Positions 34,890 to 44,179 of a DNA stretch of 64,000 bases are shown here, piece after piece. Source of the stretch: Taxillus chinensis (lineage: Eukaryota; Streptophyta; Magnoliopsida; Santalales; Loranthaceae); NCBI GenBank assembly GCA_023512835.1, contig CM042092.1, positions 45,068,535-45,132,534 of the forward strand, in the 5' to 3' direction. Position numbers and translations under genes: made by a program. The notes beneath the pieces were generated by a model. That model was not told the origin of the DNA. It made no database searches and saw only the letters and a list, made by a program, of their open reading frames with translations. The stretch's first letter is position 1. Every line of letters starts with the position of its first letter.

Positions 34890-36284
34890 TGTACCGTAGA
34901 AGTCACACACTCTGCCAGTTCGTCTTCAGGGTCCGCATTCTTTTCTCTGACCCGTCTCTTTATCTTTCGGATCCACTCGTTGGAATACTCAAGTGAAAAG
35001 TCCACGTCACTCCTTAAGTCGGTATGTTTTGGACTTTAAGTGCACAGTGACGTGCTGACATGTTTGCGATGCTTGAGTAATGAGTAACAGAATCCGTCTT
35101 GCTTCGATCCTTTGGATTGCGACTCTATGAAGCTGCATTTAAGATGCTTCGAGGCTTCGACCTTCGAGGCTTCAAAGCAGCAGTCTTCGATCTAGCAATT
35201 CTTCGATGCAGTTTGCTTCGAGGTCGACTACGAATTCAGCGACAGGTGGATTTCTCTGGACTTTTTCAACACTTAACAACACACATGTGATGCATATGAT
35301 AATTCACATAATATTATGCATGATGAACAATGTTGTGAGTGGAATTGAAATTGCGTGTCCAGAACTTGATTTCTTTCAACCGTCCTACCTGGTTTACATG
35401 TATGGCTACTGCATCACTACCATTTAACTCTCCATTTACCTTAGAAATGACTAAGTACTTCGTCACACTACATCTTGTGCCAGAAAATGATCACTATGTT
35501 AACATAGCATCCAGTAAACCATGGTTTATCAAGTGCAACCCAGTCATGAATTTAGAGTCTCCTCACATATTTAGCAAAACTCACTTAGCGGAGGCCTCAC
35601 CCTCTCACTCTCGGATCAGCATGTGAGCATGATTCAGGAACTAGAATTACACTATTTGGTAAACTCATGGTCAACCGAATCTTAATACAACCTTGAGCCA
35701 ACAATGATTTTTCAGTTCAGCATAGATGACTTGAGAGACAAGATGGCCCTATTGAGAATCAGAGCACACACTCTATCATTGTCTAATTTACAACACAATA
35801 TAGGTAGAGTTTGGAGTTTGATCATTCATGTTGTCTGTGTGAGTTGTCTCTTTTCTTTTGTGGAGCATAAATTTTCAGTGCTTATTCATGAGCCTTTTTA
35901 CATGGACAGAGCTCAACACAGTATCCTTTTGAATCACATGATCATACAATTTGACCTCCAACTATTACTCTAACAGAGACACAATCGAGGGGAATAGTGA
36001 GGACTCCCCCTAAGATAGGCAGTCAATCTATTGTCTATTATCATTTTGCCTTTTTCACCTTGCCTTTTTCAAGTGAAAGGTAGTGGCTCTTTTTAAGTAA
36101 TAGGGTTTTTATGATTCTCAAATACTACAGTCTTAGTCATCCTTTGAGCATTAAATCATTGAGGATCCTTTCCGTGCAAGCCAACAGTACCATGAGATAC
36201 AACAGTTCTTGCTAGTTAATAAATGCAATGTCACACAGGTGATATTCACTCAGAATGAAGATGACAAGTAATAGGAATATCATT
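34890..36284 (-). mobile_element. Sirevirus region between pol and accessory gene
   Basis: No protein similarity seen. Purine-rich TTAGGGGGAGTCC on the minus strand (near 36010) and repeated AAAAAGGCAA words (36045-36075) fit the multiple polypurine blocks of Sireviruses. A GCTTCGAGGCTTCGA word cluster lies at 35100-35225. The stretch ends at 36284 where truncated Tekay pol begins; the Sirevirus gag-pol and 5' LTR are missing. Confidence 0.5.
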
Positions 36285-39200
36285 TAATTTCGAAAGGACC
36301 AATAAACCGCGGAGATAGCTTAGAACCTCGCCCAAACCGTCGATGTCCACGACGTGGAGAAACACGAAGAAACACATGATCACCAACAGAAAACTCCAAA
36401 GGTCGCCGCCGCTGATCCGCATAAGATTTCTGCCGACTCTGAGCTGATAACAAACGCTGACGAATCAACTTAACCTTCTCGGTAGCCTCTTGAACCAACT
36501 GCGGTCCCAAGAGAGCTGTCTCCTCCACCTCGGTCCAACACAAAGGTGATTGACACGGCCGCCCATACAAGGCCTCAAAAGGAGTCATCCCAATGGATGC
36601 CTGATAACTGTTATTGTAGGCAAACTCCACCAAAGGAAGGTGAGTTGCCCATGAACCCCCGAAATCTAACACACAGGCTCGTAACATGTCCTCCAAAGTC
36701 TGATTCGTCCTCTCTGTCTGGCCGTCAGTCTCAGGGTGGAAGGCTGTACTCAAGTGAAGTTTGGTCCCCATAGCCTCCTGCAAACCTGCCCAGAAACGGG
36801 AAGTGAACCGCGAATCCCGGTCAGAGACAACCTATGATGGTACTCCATGCAGTCTCACAATCTCGTTCATGTATAGCTGACTCAAGGTCCCAATAGAGTC
36901 CCGCTCGCGAACAGCCAGGAAATGGGCCGACTTTGTGAGTCGATCTACAATCACCCAAATCATATCTTTCCTCCCTGTGGTGGGTGGAAGACCAGTCACA
37001 AAATCCATCGCTATATGGTCCCACTTCCACTCCGCTATGGGCAATGGCTGTAACATGCCCGCCGGCCGCTGATGCTCAGCCTTCACCTGCTGACACGTGA
37101 GGCATCGCGAAACAAAGGCAGCCACATCGCATTTCATCCTAGGCCATCAAAAATGTCCCCGAAGCGCATGGTACATCTTCGTACCCCCTGGATGCACAGT
37201 AACTCTAGACTGGTGAAACTCCCTCATCACCTCATCCCTGAGGGAAGAAGCCACTACCAACCGCCCCTGAAAAGACAACTCATGCTCAAGGCCCTCTGTC
37301 CAGTCCTCAGATAGCTCCCCAGCCTCAATACGGGCACGGAGAACCTCACACTCAATGTCACCCAACTGTTCCTCCCGGACGCGCTGGTATAACTCAGGCA
37401 CAACCACCAAAGGACTCAGGACTGTCCCACCATCACGAACAACAGGCTGCAGCTGCAACATCGCCAACTGCTCCATCAGCTTCCACTCACTCATGGCCAC
37501 CTCAGCTTTCCCTTTTCTGCTCAATGCGTCAGCCACAACATTACCCTTGCCCGGGGTATAGGCAAGAGTAAAGTCAAAGGTCTGCAAATACTCCACCCAT
37601 CTCCTTTGCCTCAAATTCAAGTCCTTTCGAGTAAAGATGTACTGAAGGCTCTTGTGATCTGAGAACACCACAAACTTTTCCCCCAAGAGGTAGTGCTGCC
37701 AACTCTTCAGGGCGAAGATGACAGCCGCCAACTCAAGATCATGGGTAGGGTAATTCTGCTCATGAGGCTTCAACTGCCTTGACCCATAAGCTACCACACT
37801 GTGCTCCTGCATAAGCACACACCCCAAACCAACCCTGGACGCATCACAATACACCTCATATGGGATATCCTCCCGAGGTAACCTCAATACTGGTGCAGTG
37901 GTCAAATGGGTTTTGAGAGCCTCAAACGCCTGCTGACACTTGTCAGTCCAATGAAACTTCACGCCCTTCCGAGTCAACGCTGTCATAGGAGCTGCCAAAC
38001 GGGAGAACCCCTCGACAAAACGATGATAGTACCCCGCCAAGCCAAGAAAGCTACGGATCTCAAAAACGTTGGTTGGCCTCGCCCATGATGCCACAGCCTC
38101 AATCTTGGCTGGGTCCACCCTAACTCCCTCAGCTGACACCACATGGCCAAGAAAGTGAACCTCCTGCAGCCAAAACTCACACTTGCTAAACTTAGCAAAC
38201 AGCTGTTGGTCCCTCAAGGTTTGCAACATTGTTGCTAAGTGCTCCACATGCTCCTTCTCGGTCTTGGAATACACCAAGATATCATCAATAAACACCACCA
38301 CAAACGAATCCAAGTATGGAGCAAAGACCTGATTTATCAAATGCATGAACACCGTTGGCGCATTAGTGAGCCCGAAAGGCATCACTACCCACTCATAATG
38401 CCCATACCTGCACCGAAAAGCCATCTTAGGGATGTCCTCCTCCCTAACACCGAGCTGGTGATACCCCGACCGTAAATCTATTTTGGAAAACCACTGGACC
38501 CCACTCAATTGGTCAAACAGGTCATCTATCCGAGGCAACGGGTACTTGTTCTTCACAGTCACTAAATTCAGCTTCCTGTAGTCGATGCAGAGACGAAGCG
38601 TGCCATCTGCCTTCTTAGCAAAGAGCACAGGAGCACCCCAAGGTGAGGTACTTGGTCTGATATACCCTTGGCCCACCAACTCCTCGATTTGCCTCTAGAG
38701 CTCCCTCAACTCGGCTGGCCCCATACGATACGCTACTTGGGAAATCGAACCCGTTCCCGGCACCAACTCAATGGTGAACTCCACACTCCTCTTAAGTGGC
38801 AAACTCCTCAACTCTTCAGGAAAAACATCCTGAAATTGGTCCATAACAGCGGGCCACACCCTCTTTTCCACCTTACCCTCCTCAGCAAAGGTCAGGGCTG
38901 CCAACCTGTGGGTAATGGCACCCCACTGGTCCAACACTGGCCCGGCCCGACTCGCCTCACAGTCCCACTCCCCCTGCAGGGTGCAAGAGGTCCCTGCAGG
39001 TGTCACGAAGGATACACGCCGCCGATAACAATCTATCTTGGCCTGGAAAGTCATAAGCCAATCCATACCCAAGATCAGGTCAAACGTCCTCAAAGGCATT
39101 ACATGCAAGTCAAAACTCAGCTCCACCTCTCCTAGGGTTAACACACAGTCACGACACACACGCCGTACCTCAATCATGCCTCCCACCGGAGACTCCACAA

Positions 39201-39720
39201 CTAGGGGCCTCGTGGCCTCCACACAAGCTAACCCCAAGCCATCAATAAGAAGCTCGGCAGCGAAGGAACACGATGCACCCGTATCAAAAGGAACAGAAGC
39301 TAACGTACGGGAAATCAAGAGGGTACCTCTAACCACCGATGGTCCTGCTCCACCCTCAGCTGGTGGGGGTGGTAGCTCAGCCTCCTCCTGGTACGTCGCC
39401 TCCAGTGCAAACACCCTTCCTTGGCCCATGCCACTGGTTGGCTCACTCACTGGGCGGCTCCCGCCCTGACTGCCTCTAGCATCAACCTGCTGTCGCTCTG
39501 GCCTCCCCTGAGGTCAGGTCTGACTGGATCCTGCCTGGCTGGCCTGCCACTGACGAGCTGGTCTCTCAGCTGGTGCACGGAAGCTAGCATCACTCCTCAC
39601 GTTGGATGCCACGCCCCCCGCTCCCCTACTACCACTCCTGCAAACCCGGTGCAAATGGCCCTCTCGTCCACAGTTGTTGCATTGCCAGTCCTTCTTGGGG
39701 CACTCCCCCTTGAAGTGACC
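36285..39720 (-). pseudogene. pol: Tekay chromovirus Pol (protease, RT, RNase H, integrase)
   Basis: One continuous frame on the minus strand. Protease: FDTGAS at about 39285. Reverse transcriptase: [25 protein letters not shown] and FIDDILVYS (about 38320). RNase [24 protein letters not shown]. Integrase: HHCC zinc region around 37170-37070 (CLTCQQVK), catalytic core [31 protein letters not shown], then the C-terminal [10 protein letters not shown]...GPFEI. The chromodomain expected next is absent: the element is cut at about 36285. Stops at 39514, 38695, 37147 and 36832 are all in frame, most explained by single C-to-T or G-to-A changes (for example TGG to TGA in GHFWWP). No frameshift was found. 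Confidence 0.93.
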
Positions 39721-40740
39721 CTACTCTCCACAGCAGTGACAACTGCTAGGTAGACTCCCAGATGGACCACCTTGTCTTCCGCCGCCAAAGGTGAACCTCC
39801 CATGGTTCACAGATGTCTGACCCCAACTGCGAAAAGAACTGCTATCCCTCTCCTCCATCTTGAGCCTCTTGGACCCCGCATCTCGATCAGGCCCGCTCTG
39901 CAACTGGCGACCCTGATGGGCCTGCCTCCCATCATCCAACTCTCTCTCGGCTATACGGGCCGTCTCCACAACCTCAGCATAGGTCCTCAAGCGTAGAATT
40001 GCCACCCTCTGCCTCAGGGCTGGCCTAAGGCCCAAAGTGAACTTGTGGGCCTTCAGGTCCTCCCTTGCCACAGTCTCAGGAGCAAACCTACTCAAGCTTC
40101 GGAACTCCCGCTCATACTCAAGTACCGTCCTGCATCCCTGCTTCAAGCTGCCGAATTCTTCCCTCTTCTGCCATCTCACTGATTCCGGGAAGAACTCATC
40201 ATGGAAGAGTTGCAAGAACTCCTCCCAAAGCATGAGTTGCACCGCACGGCTCCCCGCGACACTCGTCCACCACTCCAAAGCATCACCCTCCAGTTGCCGA
40301 ATTGCCAGTCGCACCTTATCCTCTTCCCGGGGCAGGAGAAAGGAGAACACATGCTCGATCTGCCTCAACCACTGCTCAGCTACCACAGGATCACCTTCCC
40401 CCTTGAATTGCGGAGGTTGTTCCTTTCGGAACCGTGTCACCACGCCATCCTCTGCACGAGTCGGTACACCACCCAGCGAACTCTCACGCTCACGGGGCAG
40501 CTCTCCTACTGGTGGTGGTGGTGGCACCACCTGCTGTGCTGCCATCTCACGGTGCACCTCCTCCCGAACCTCCTACCGGAGTCCCTCCAGTAGCTCTCGT
40601 ACCTCCAGTCGGATGCCTTCTCGTAGCTGTGCCAGCAACAACGCATGCCCCCCAATGGACGGTCCCGCACTCGGACCCTCATGGGCAGATGACTCATCAG
40701 CCACTGCCCCGGACGCACGTGTCGCTCTCCTCGGCGGCAT
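39721..40740 (-). pseudogene. gag: Tekay chromovirus Gag
   Basis: Start taken at 40740 (MPPRRATRASG). The capsid domain runs from about residue 90: PPQFKGEGDPVVAEQWLRQIEHVF, KVRLAIRQLEGDALEWW, EFFPESVRWQKREEF, VLEYEREFRSLSRFAP. Two zinc knuckles lie across the gag end: CHCCGE-stop-GHFKGEC and CNNCGREGHLHRVC. Stops at about 40573 (CAG to TAG likely) and 39721 are in frame with Pol, so Gag and Pol were one polyprotein. The coding strand is GC-rich compared with the LTR. Confidence 0.92.
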
Positions 40741-41130
40741 TCTTACTACACGAAGTAAGAAGCACAAACGTCAAAACGAATTTATAATCTATCGCGTCTC
40801 TACCTCTACCCCACTGATCAATTCCACTATCACATACATTATATCAATCACATTTCACAGTTTGGTATGCATTGCCAAACAAATCAGAGTTGCACATTTC
40901 ACACTTAATCATATTATCTTATCCACATTTTCCACAGTTTAGCACACATTCACAGCAAATGCAACTAGTGCCCTAATGCCAATGCATGCAAATCCTACCA
41001 CAAGACTGGACTACCCTAAGTACACCTTGGAGGCTCAAAAAGGACCATGTTGATCAGGCATGTCCCTCCAGGCTCCTCCAAAGGACTTAGGATAACCAGG
41101 TCCGCCCACTACCCTAGGCCAACTAGACCA
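40741..41130 (-). mobile_element. Tekay 5' leader
   Basis: Untranslated sequence between the primer-binding site and gag start. No coding signal. Confidence 0.7.
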
Positions 41131-41142
41131 TGCTCTGATACT
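41131..41142 (-). other. Primer-binding site, initiator tRNA-Met type
   Basis: Minus strand TAGTATCAGAGC, one change from TGGTATCAGAGC, lies four bases after the LTR end. It sets the element's direction and confirms 41147-42986 as the 5' LTR. Confidence 0.85.
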
Positions 41143-41664
41143 ATATTGTCACACCCCGGATTTCCAACCCGAGGAAACCAGTACGTGACTCCCCTTGTAC
41201 CCACACGGAGGGCAAAGGGGTTAGGATGCAAACCCCGAATTAAACATTTTAAACATCCACAACACATTCAAGAAAGTAATGTTCATAAAAGCAAGCCACA
41301 ATCCAAACCAGTCTTTATTACAACAAAATCCTCTTTCCAATCCATCCCCACTGGGGTTACATCAATTCCCATAAAAAAAATAACATAAATGGAAGAGAGT
41401 AAAATAAATAAGGTCTTCCACCGTGGTGCATCCACCTAACACCTGTAAGTCCCTGGAAAACAAGGAAACACAGTAGGGGGGGTGAGCAACCACAACTCAG
41501 TAGGGATCAAGTCTCCCCAACCCTTCCCATGCTCCTAGCGGCTGCATGCATGTGCACAGGTGTAGTGACGTGATAGTATTAGGAAAAAGAAAATAAAACA
41601 TTCCACACAAGCGGGCGTAACCCCAGCCCCAGCCACACTGGCTAACAAACCACATCTCAAGCAA

Positions 41665-41790
41665 GTAATTTAACCGCCTCTTCAGGCCACTGATTTAACC
41701 GCCTCTCAGGCAAAGTAGTTTAACCGCCTCTTCAGGCCACTGGTTTAACCGCCTCTTAGGCAAAGTAGTTTAACCGCCTCTTCAGGCCAG
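41665..41790. repeat. 26-bp-type minisatellite in Tekay LTR
   Basis: Five TTTAACCGCCTCTTCAGGC units, alternating with shortened forms; counterpart of 32645-32790. Confidence 0.88.
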
Positions 41791-42266
41791 ATACCACAGT
41801 CATGCACACAACACACACCACGGTCACTCAAGCATAAAACCAAACACTTGGTGTGCACCCATTCACAAGTGCACAAACCCAGCCATTCAGGCAATAGAAC
41901 AAACACCCAGCATGCATACATACACTAAATCACAAGTCCAGCCACACAGACATATTACCAAACACGTAATGGGCATATACACACAGCTATATTCACACAG
42001 GCATTTCATCGAACATATAGCATGTAACAACAGAATCACACCAAAATGCCATCGAAGGCCAACATCCATATAGGAGATCACACCTATATGGATTACATAT
42101 ATATATATATAAACAGATATAATCCATAATCTGCCCTAGAACCCTAGGACAGAGGAGGATTTAGGAAGAACAGAACCCCTACCTTGTATGTTCTCCTGTT
42201 CCCGCTTCCTCGCAAGACTCCGACCACCCACGCAAGACGCTCCGGCAGCCACCAGAAGCTCTCCTT

Positions 42267-42270
<4 letters not shown>

Positions 42271-42301
<31 letters not shown>
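42271..42301. repeat. (CT)n microsatellite
   Basis: Pure CT tract in the Tekay 5' LTR. Confidence 0.9.
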
Positions 42302-42303
<2 letters not shown>

Positions 42304-42986
42304 GACGGCTGGTGGAGCAACAAACCCTAAACCTAAAACAGAGGGGCTTCTCCTCCTTATATTGACAACACAACATCAAAACGACGTAGTTTTGATTAAG
42401 TGAATCCCAGCATCAAAACGACGTAGTTTTGATGGAACAAGCTATGACCTTCCCACATCCATACACACCAAAATATTCACAATTCCAACATGGTCCTTTG
42501 GGAAAAGATGATTAGAATGACAAAACCAAGGTAACCATGCAAAAACATGCCTGCACGCCAATTTGAACGCCAATTCCCCAATTGGCGTGCAGCTCCAAAT
42601 GCACTCAAACTTCACCCCAAGCCTCCTTGCATCTTGTAGAGGTCTGAGAAGCAAAAATATGCTTGCACGTGAAATGGGTGAATTCACGTGCAGCTCCAAA
42701 TGCCCTGAAATTTCTGTGGTAGATAGAGGACCTCATTCTAAGAAACTTTTGTTCTTGCACGCCAATTGTTTGAGGCCATCTACTATACCAAAAGTGAGCT
42801 CCAAAATCTGCCAAAACAGCTTAAAACCGCATGTATATGCATAGCATCTTCCTAGGGCATAAATGCACGTTATCACTTGTCACATGCACCTCCCAAAAGT
42901 CACCTCTTGGGCTCATCTCTTACCTCAAACTTGTGCACCAACATCCAAGGTGTTTGTGGTTAACTTCTTACACACGGGTCATTACA

Positions 42987-43493
42987 CGAGTGACCCCGTG
43001 TCAATTTTATTTGAAAATGATATCGTTTTTACGGCAAGCCTGTACTGAGATTATTTATTACCGAAAAATGCATTATTTTAAATTTTTTATCGGAAAAGCC
43101 CCGGGAACGAATATATACAATATATATGTCACAATTCTCAGGACGGCGAGTAGAATAAGATTATGAGGTTCGGGACTTGATCCGGAGCTCCGTGTAAAAG
43201 ATCAATTACCGTTTTAACCCCTGATGGCGGCCCGAATGCTGTTTCACCCTATCTTCTTCGTTTGACCTCAAAATCGAACGCGGTCGATAACGTTGATTCT
43301 CAAATTTGATTTTCTATCGCCCAAGGCTGGCTCTTCGGTAGTCGGACGCCTTTTGCATAATTTCTTGAAATTAGGCACTTACGGCTCACCGATCACGACT
43401 CCATCGCTCTGCAACATTTCAACAAATGAGGCGGCGTAAAGGAAAATTGGATTTGATGAAATATGTCCAACCCGGACAAATTAGGGTCCAATA
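42987..43493 (-). mobile_element. 5' LTR of Tat element, outer end
   Basis: About 96 percent identical by eye to 14898-15404, the corresponding end of the 3' LTR. It ends GGTCCAATA (CA changed to TA) and is followed by the TSD AAGGG. This is the start of the LTR in element orientation. Confidence 0.92.
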
Positions 43494-43670
43494 AAGGGCT
43501 TGTAGCTTCATCCTCACTTCTGCTACCCAATCAATGGTAGAGGACTCCAGAACCTCCCAATCAAGCACATTCCCAACAAATATGTCCTCTAATTCTTTCA
43601 GCTCTGATGGGGAAGATGTGGCAGAGGCTTCTGGGCTGCCTACTTCTTGGCGGGCTTTCTTGGTGTGCAC
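43494..43670 (-). pseudogene. Accessory gene 1, 5' part
   Basis: First 59 codons of the gene that continues at 11410. It starts MHTKKARQEVGSPEAS, then NVLDWEVLESSTIDWVAEVRMKLQAL, aligning with FIIDWEAIGDPKVSWLDEF of accessory gene 2. Joining at the TSD keeps the frame, and the continuation (GLKRLVSGRSDLF) matches the same place in the other copies. The start codon lies about 94 bp after a TATA box. Confidence 0.85.
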
Positions 43671-43758
43671 TATAACTGCAATTTTGGAGAAATGTTTGCT
43701 TGCACTATTGAAGACAGAAGAAAAGGCAAGTTGTGACTCTAAAGGATTGGCCGCCTCC

Positions 43759-43769
43759 CTTTATATAGT
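43759..43769 (-). promoter_or_regulatory. TATA box of accessory gene 1
   Basis: Minus strand CTATATAAAGG, a near-perfect plant TATA box, between the end of pol and the accessory ATG. It indicates a separate transcript for the accessory gene. Confidence 0.7.
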
Positions 43770-43971
43770 GCAACACCAACAACATAAAATGACAAATTTG
43801 ACCCCCAATTAGGGCTCCACTAATGTCACGGGCACAACAAAGAATACTCTAGAAGATGCCAGCTAGCTTCCACCAAACAATTTAGCACTAAAAGAGAAAA
43901 GAAAAGGCTGCACGTGACAATTGATTCTCGCGGGCAAGGTTCAGAAGGCTCTAGAGGGTGCCTGCTTTCTC

Positions 43972-44063
43972 CCTGCTTTATTCCTTGATCTCCTTGGGCG
44001 AGAAATATGGCTTTATCCGCTGCCCATTAACCTTAAAGATATGCCCAGAAGTTGACTATAGTT
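43972..44063 (-). pseudogene. pol: Athila-type Pol, C-terminal end of integrase
   Basis: Minus strand reads GHIFKVNGQRIKPYFSPKEIKE then stop. FKVNGQRLKPY is a C-terminal signature I know from Athila-type Ty3/gypsy polyproteins. It ends about 300 bp before the accessory gene, so the accessory gene sits in the env position of this element. The sequence breaks at about 44063 where plus-strand Sirevirus sequence begins. Only about 24 residues support the call. Confidence 0.65.
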
Positions 44064-44065
44064 CC

Positions 44066-44073
44066 ATATATAC
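44066..44073 (+). promoter_or_regulatory. TATA box of accessory gene 3
   Basis: ATATATAC about 111 bp before the ATG at 44180. The promoter is cut just upstream of the TATA box by the junction with Athila sequence; the uncut version is at 3880-3945. Confidence 0.65.
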
Positions 44074-44179
44074 TGGATTTTCACACGCAGCGCGAGTTTA
44101 CATTTCCAAATCCCTAAATCCTCATCGCTCTTCCAATCTCCAAGACCTACCTTCCTTTTCCCTCTCACTCCCAATCGCG

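Larger units (their letters stand above)
41147..42986 (-). mobile_element. Tekay 5' LTR (1840 bp)
   Basis: Plus-strand TGTCACACCCCGGATTTCC to GGGTCATTACA. Same family as 32126-33892. It is inserted in the outer part of the Tat 5' LTR: 42987 continues exactly where 14898 of the 3' LTR lies, giving the expected TSD CGAGT (42987-42991). The matching copy on the other side is missing because the 3' end of this element is deleted. Minisatellite at 41665-41790, CT tract at 42271-42301, ACGT palindromes at 42375-42396 and 42412-42433. Confidence 0.92.
11411..43498 (-). mobile_element. 32-kb composite Tat element with nested inserts, TSD AAGGG
   Basis: The direct repeat AAGGG at 11411-11415 and 43494-43498 bounds a minus-strand Tat-lineage LTR element (11416-43493). 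Removing it and one AAGGG restores the reading frame of the accessory gene across the join, independent proof of the boundaries. In element order: 5' LTR (43493-42987 and 27510-26105, interrupted and incomplete), leader, gag (24813-23732, 20898-20697), a second partial gag (20506-19754), 3' untranslated region with tandem repeats, polypurine tract (15405-15419) and 3' LTR (15404-11416). There is no pol, so it depended on another Tat element for mobility. Inside are a TRIM, two solo LTRs (one nested in the Sirevirus), a Sirevirus and a Tekay element. The LTR pieces that can be compared differ at only a few percent of positions. Confidence 0.88.

Noticed and set aside
40037..40942. 301-codon plus-strand ORF
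   Set aside because: Antisense shadow of Tekay Gag; the minus frame carries the capsid motifs.
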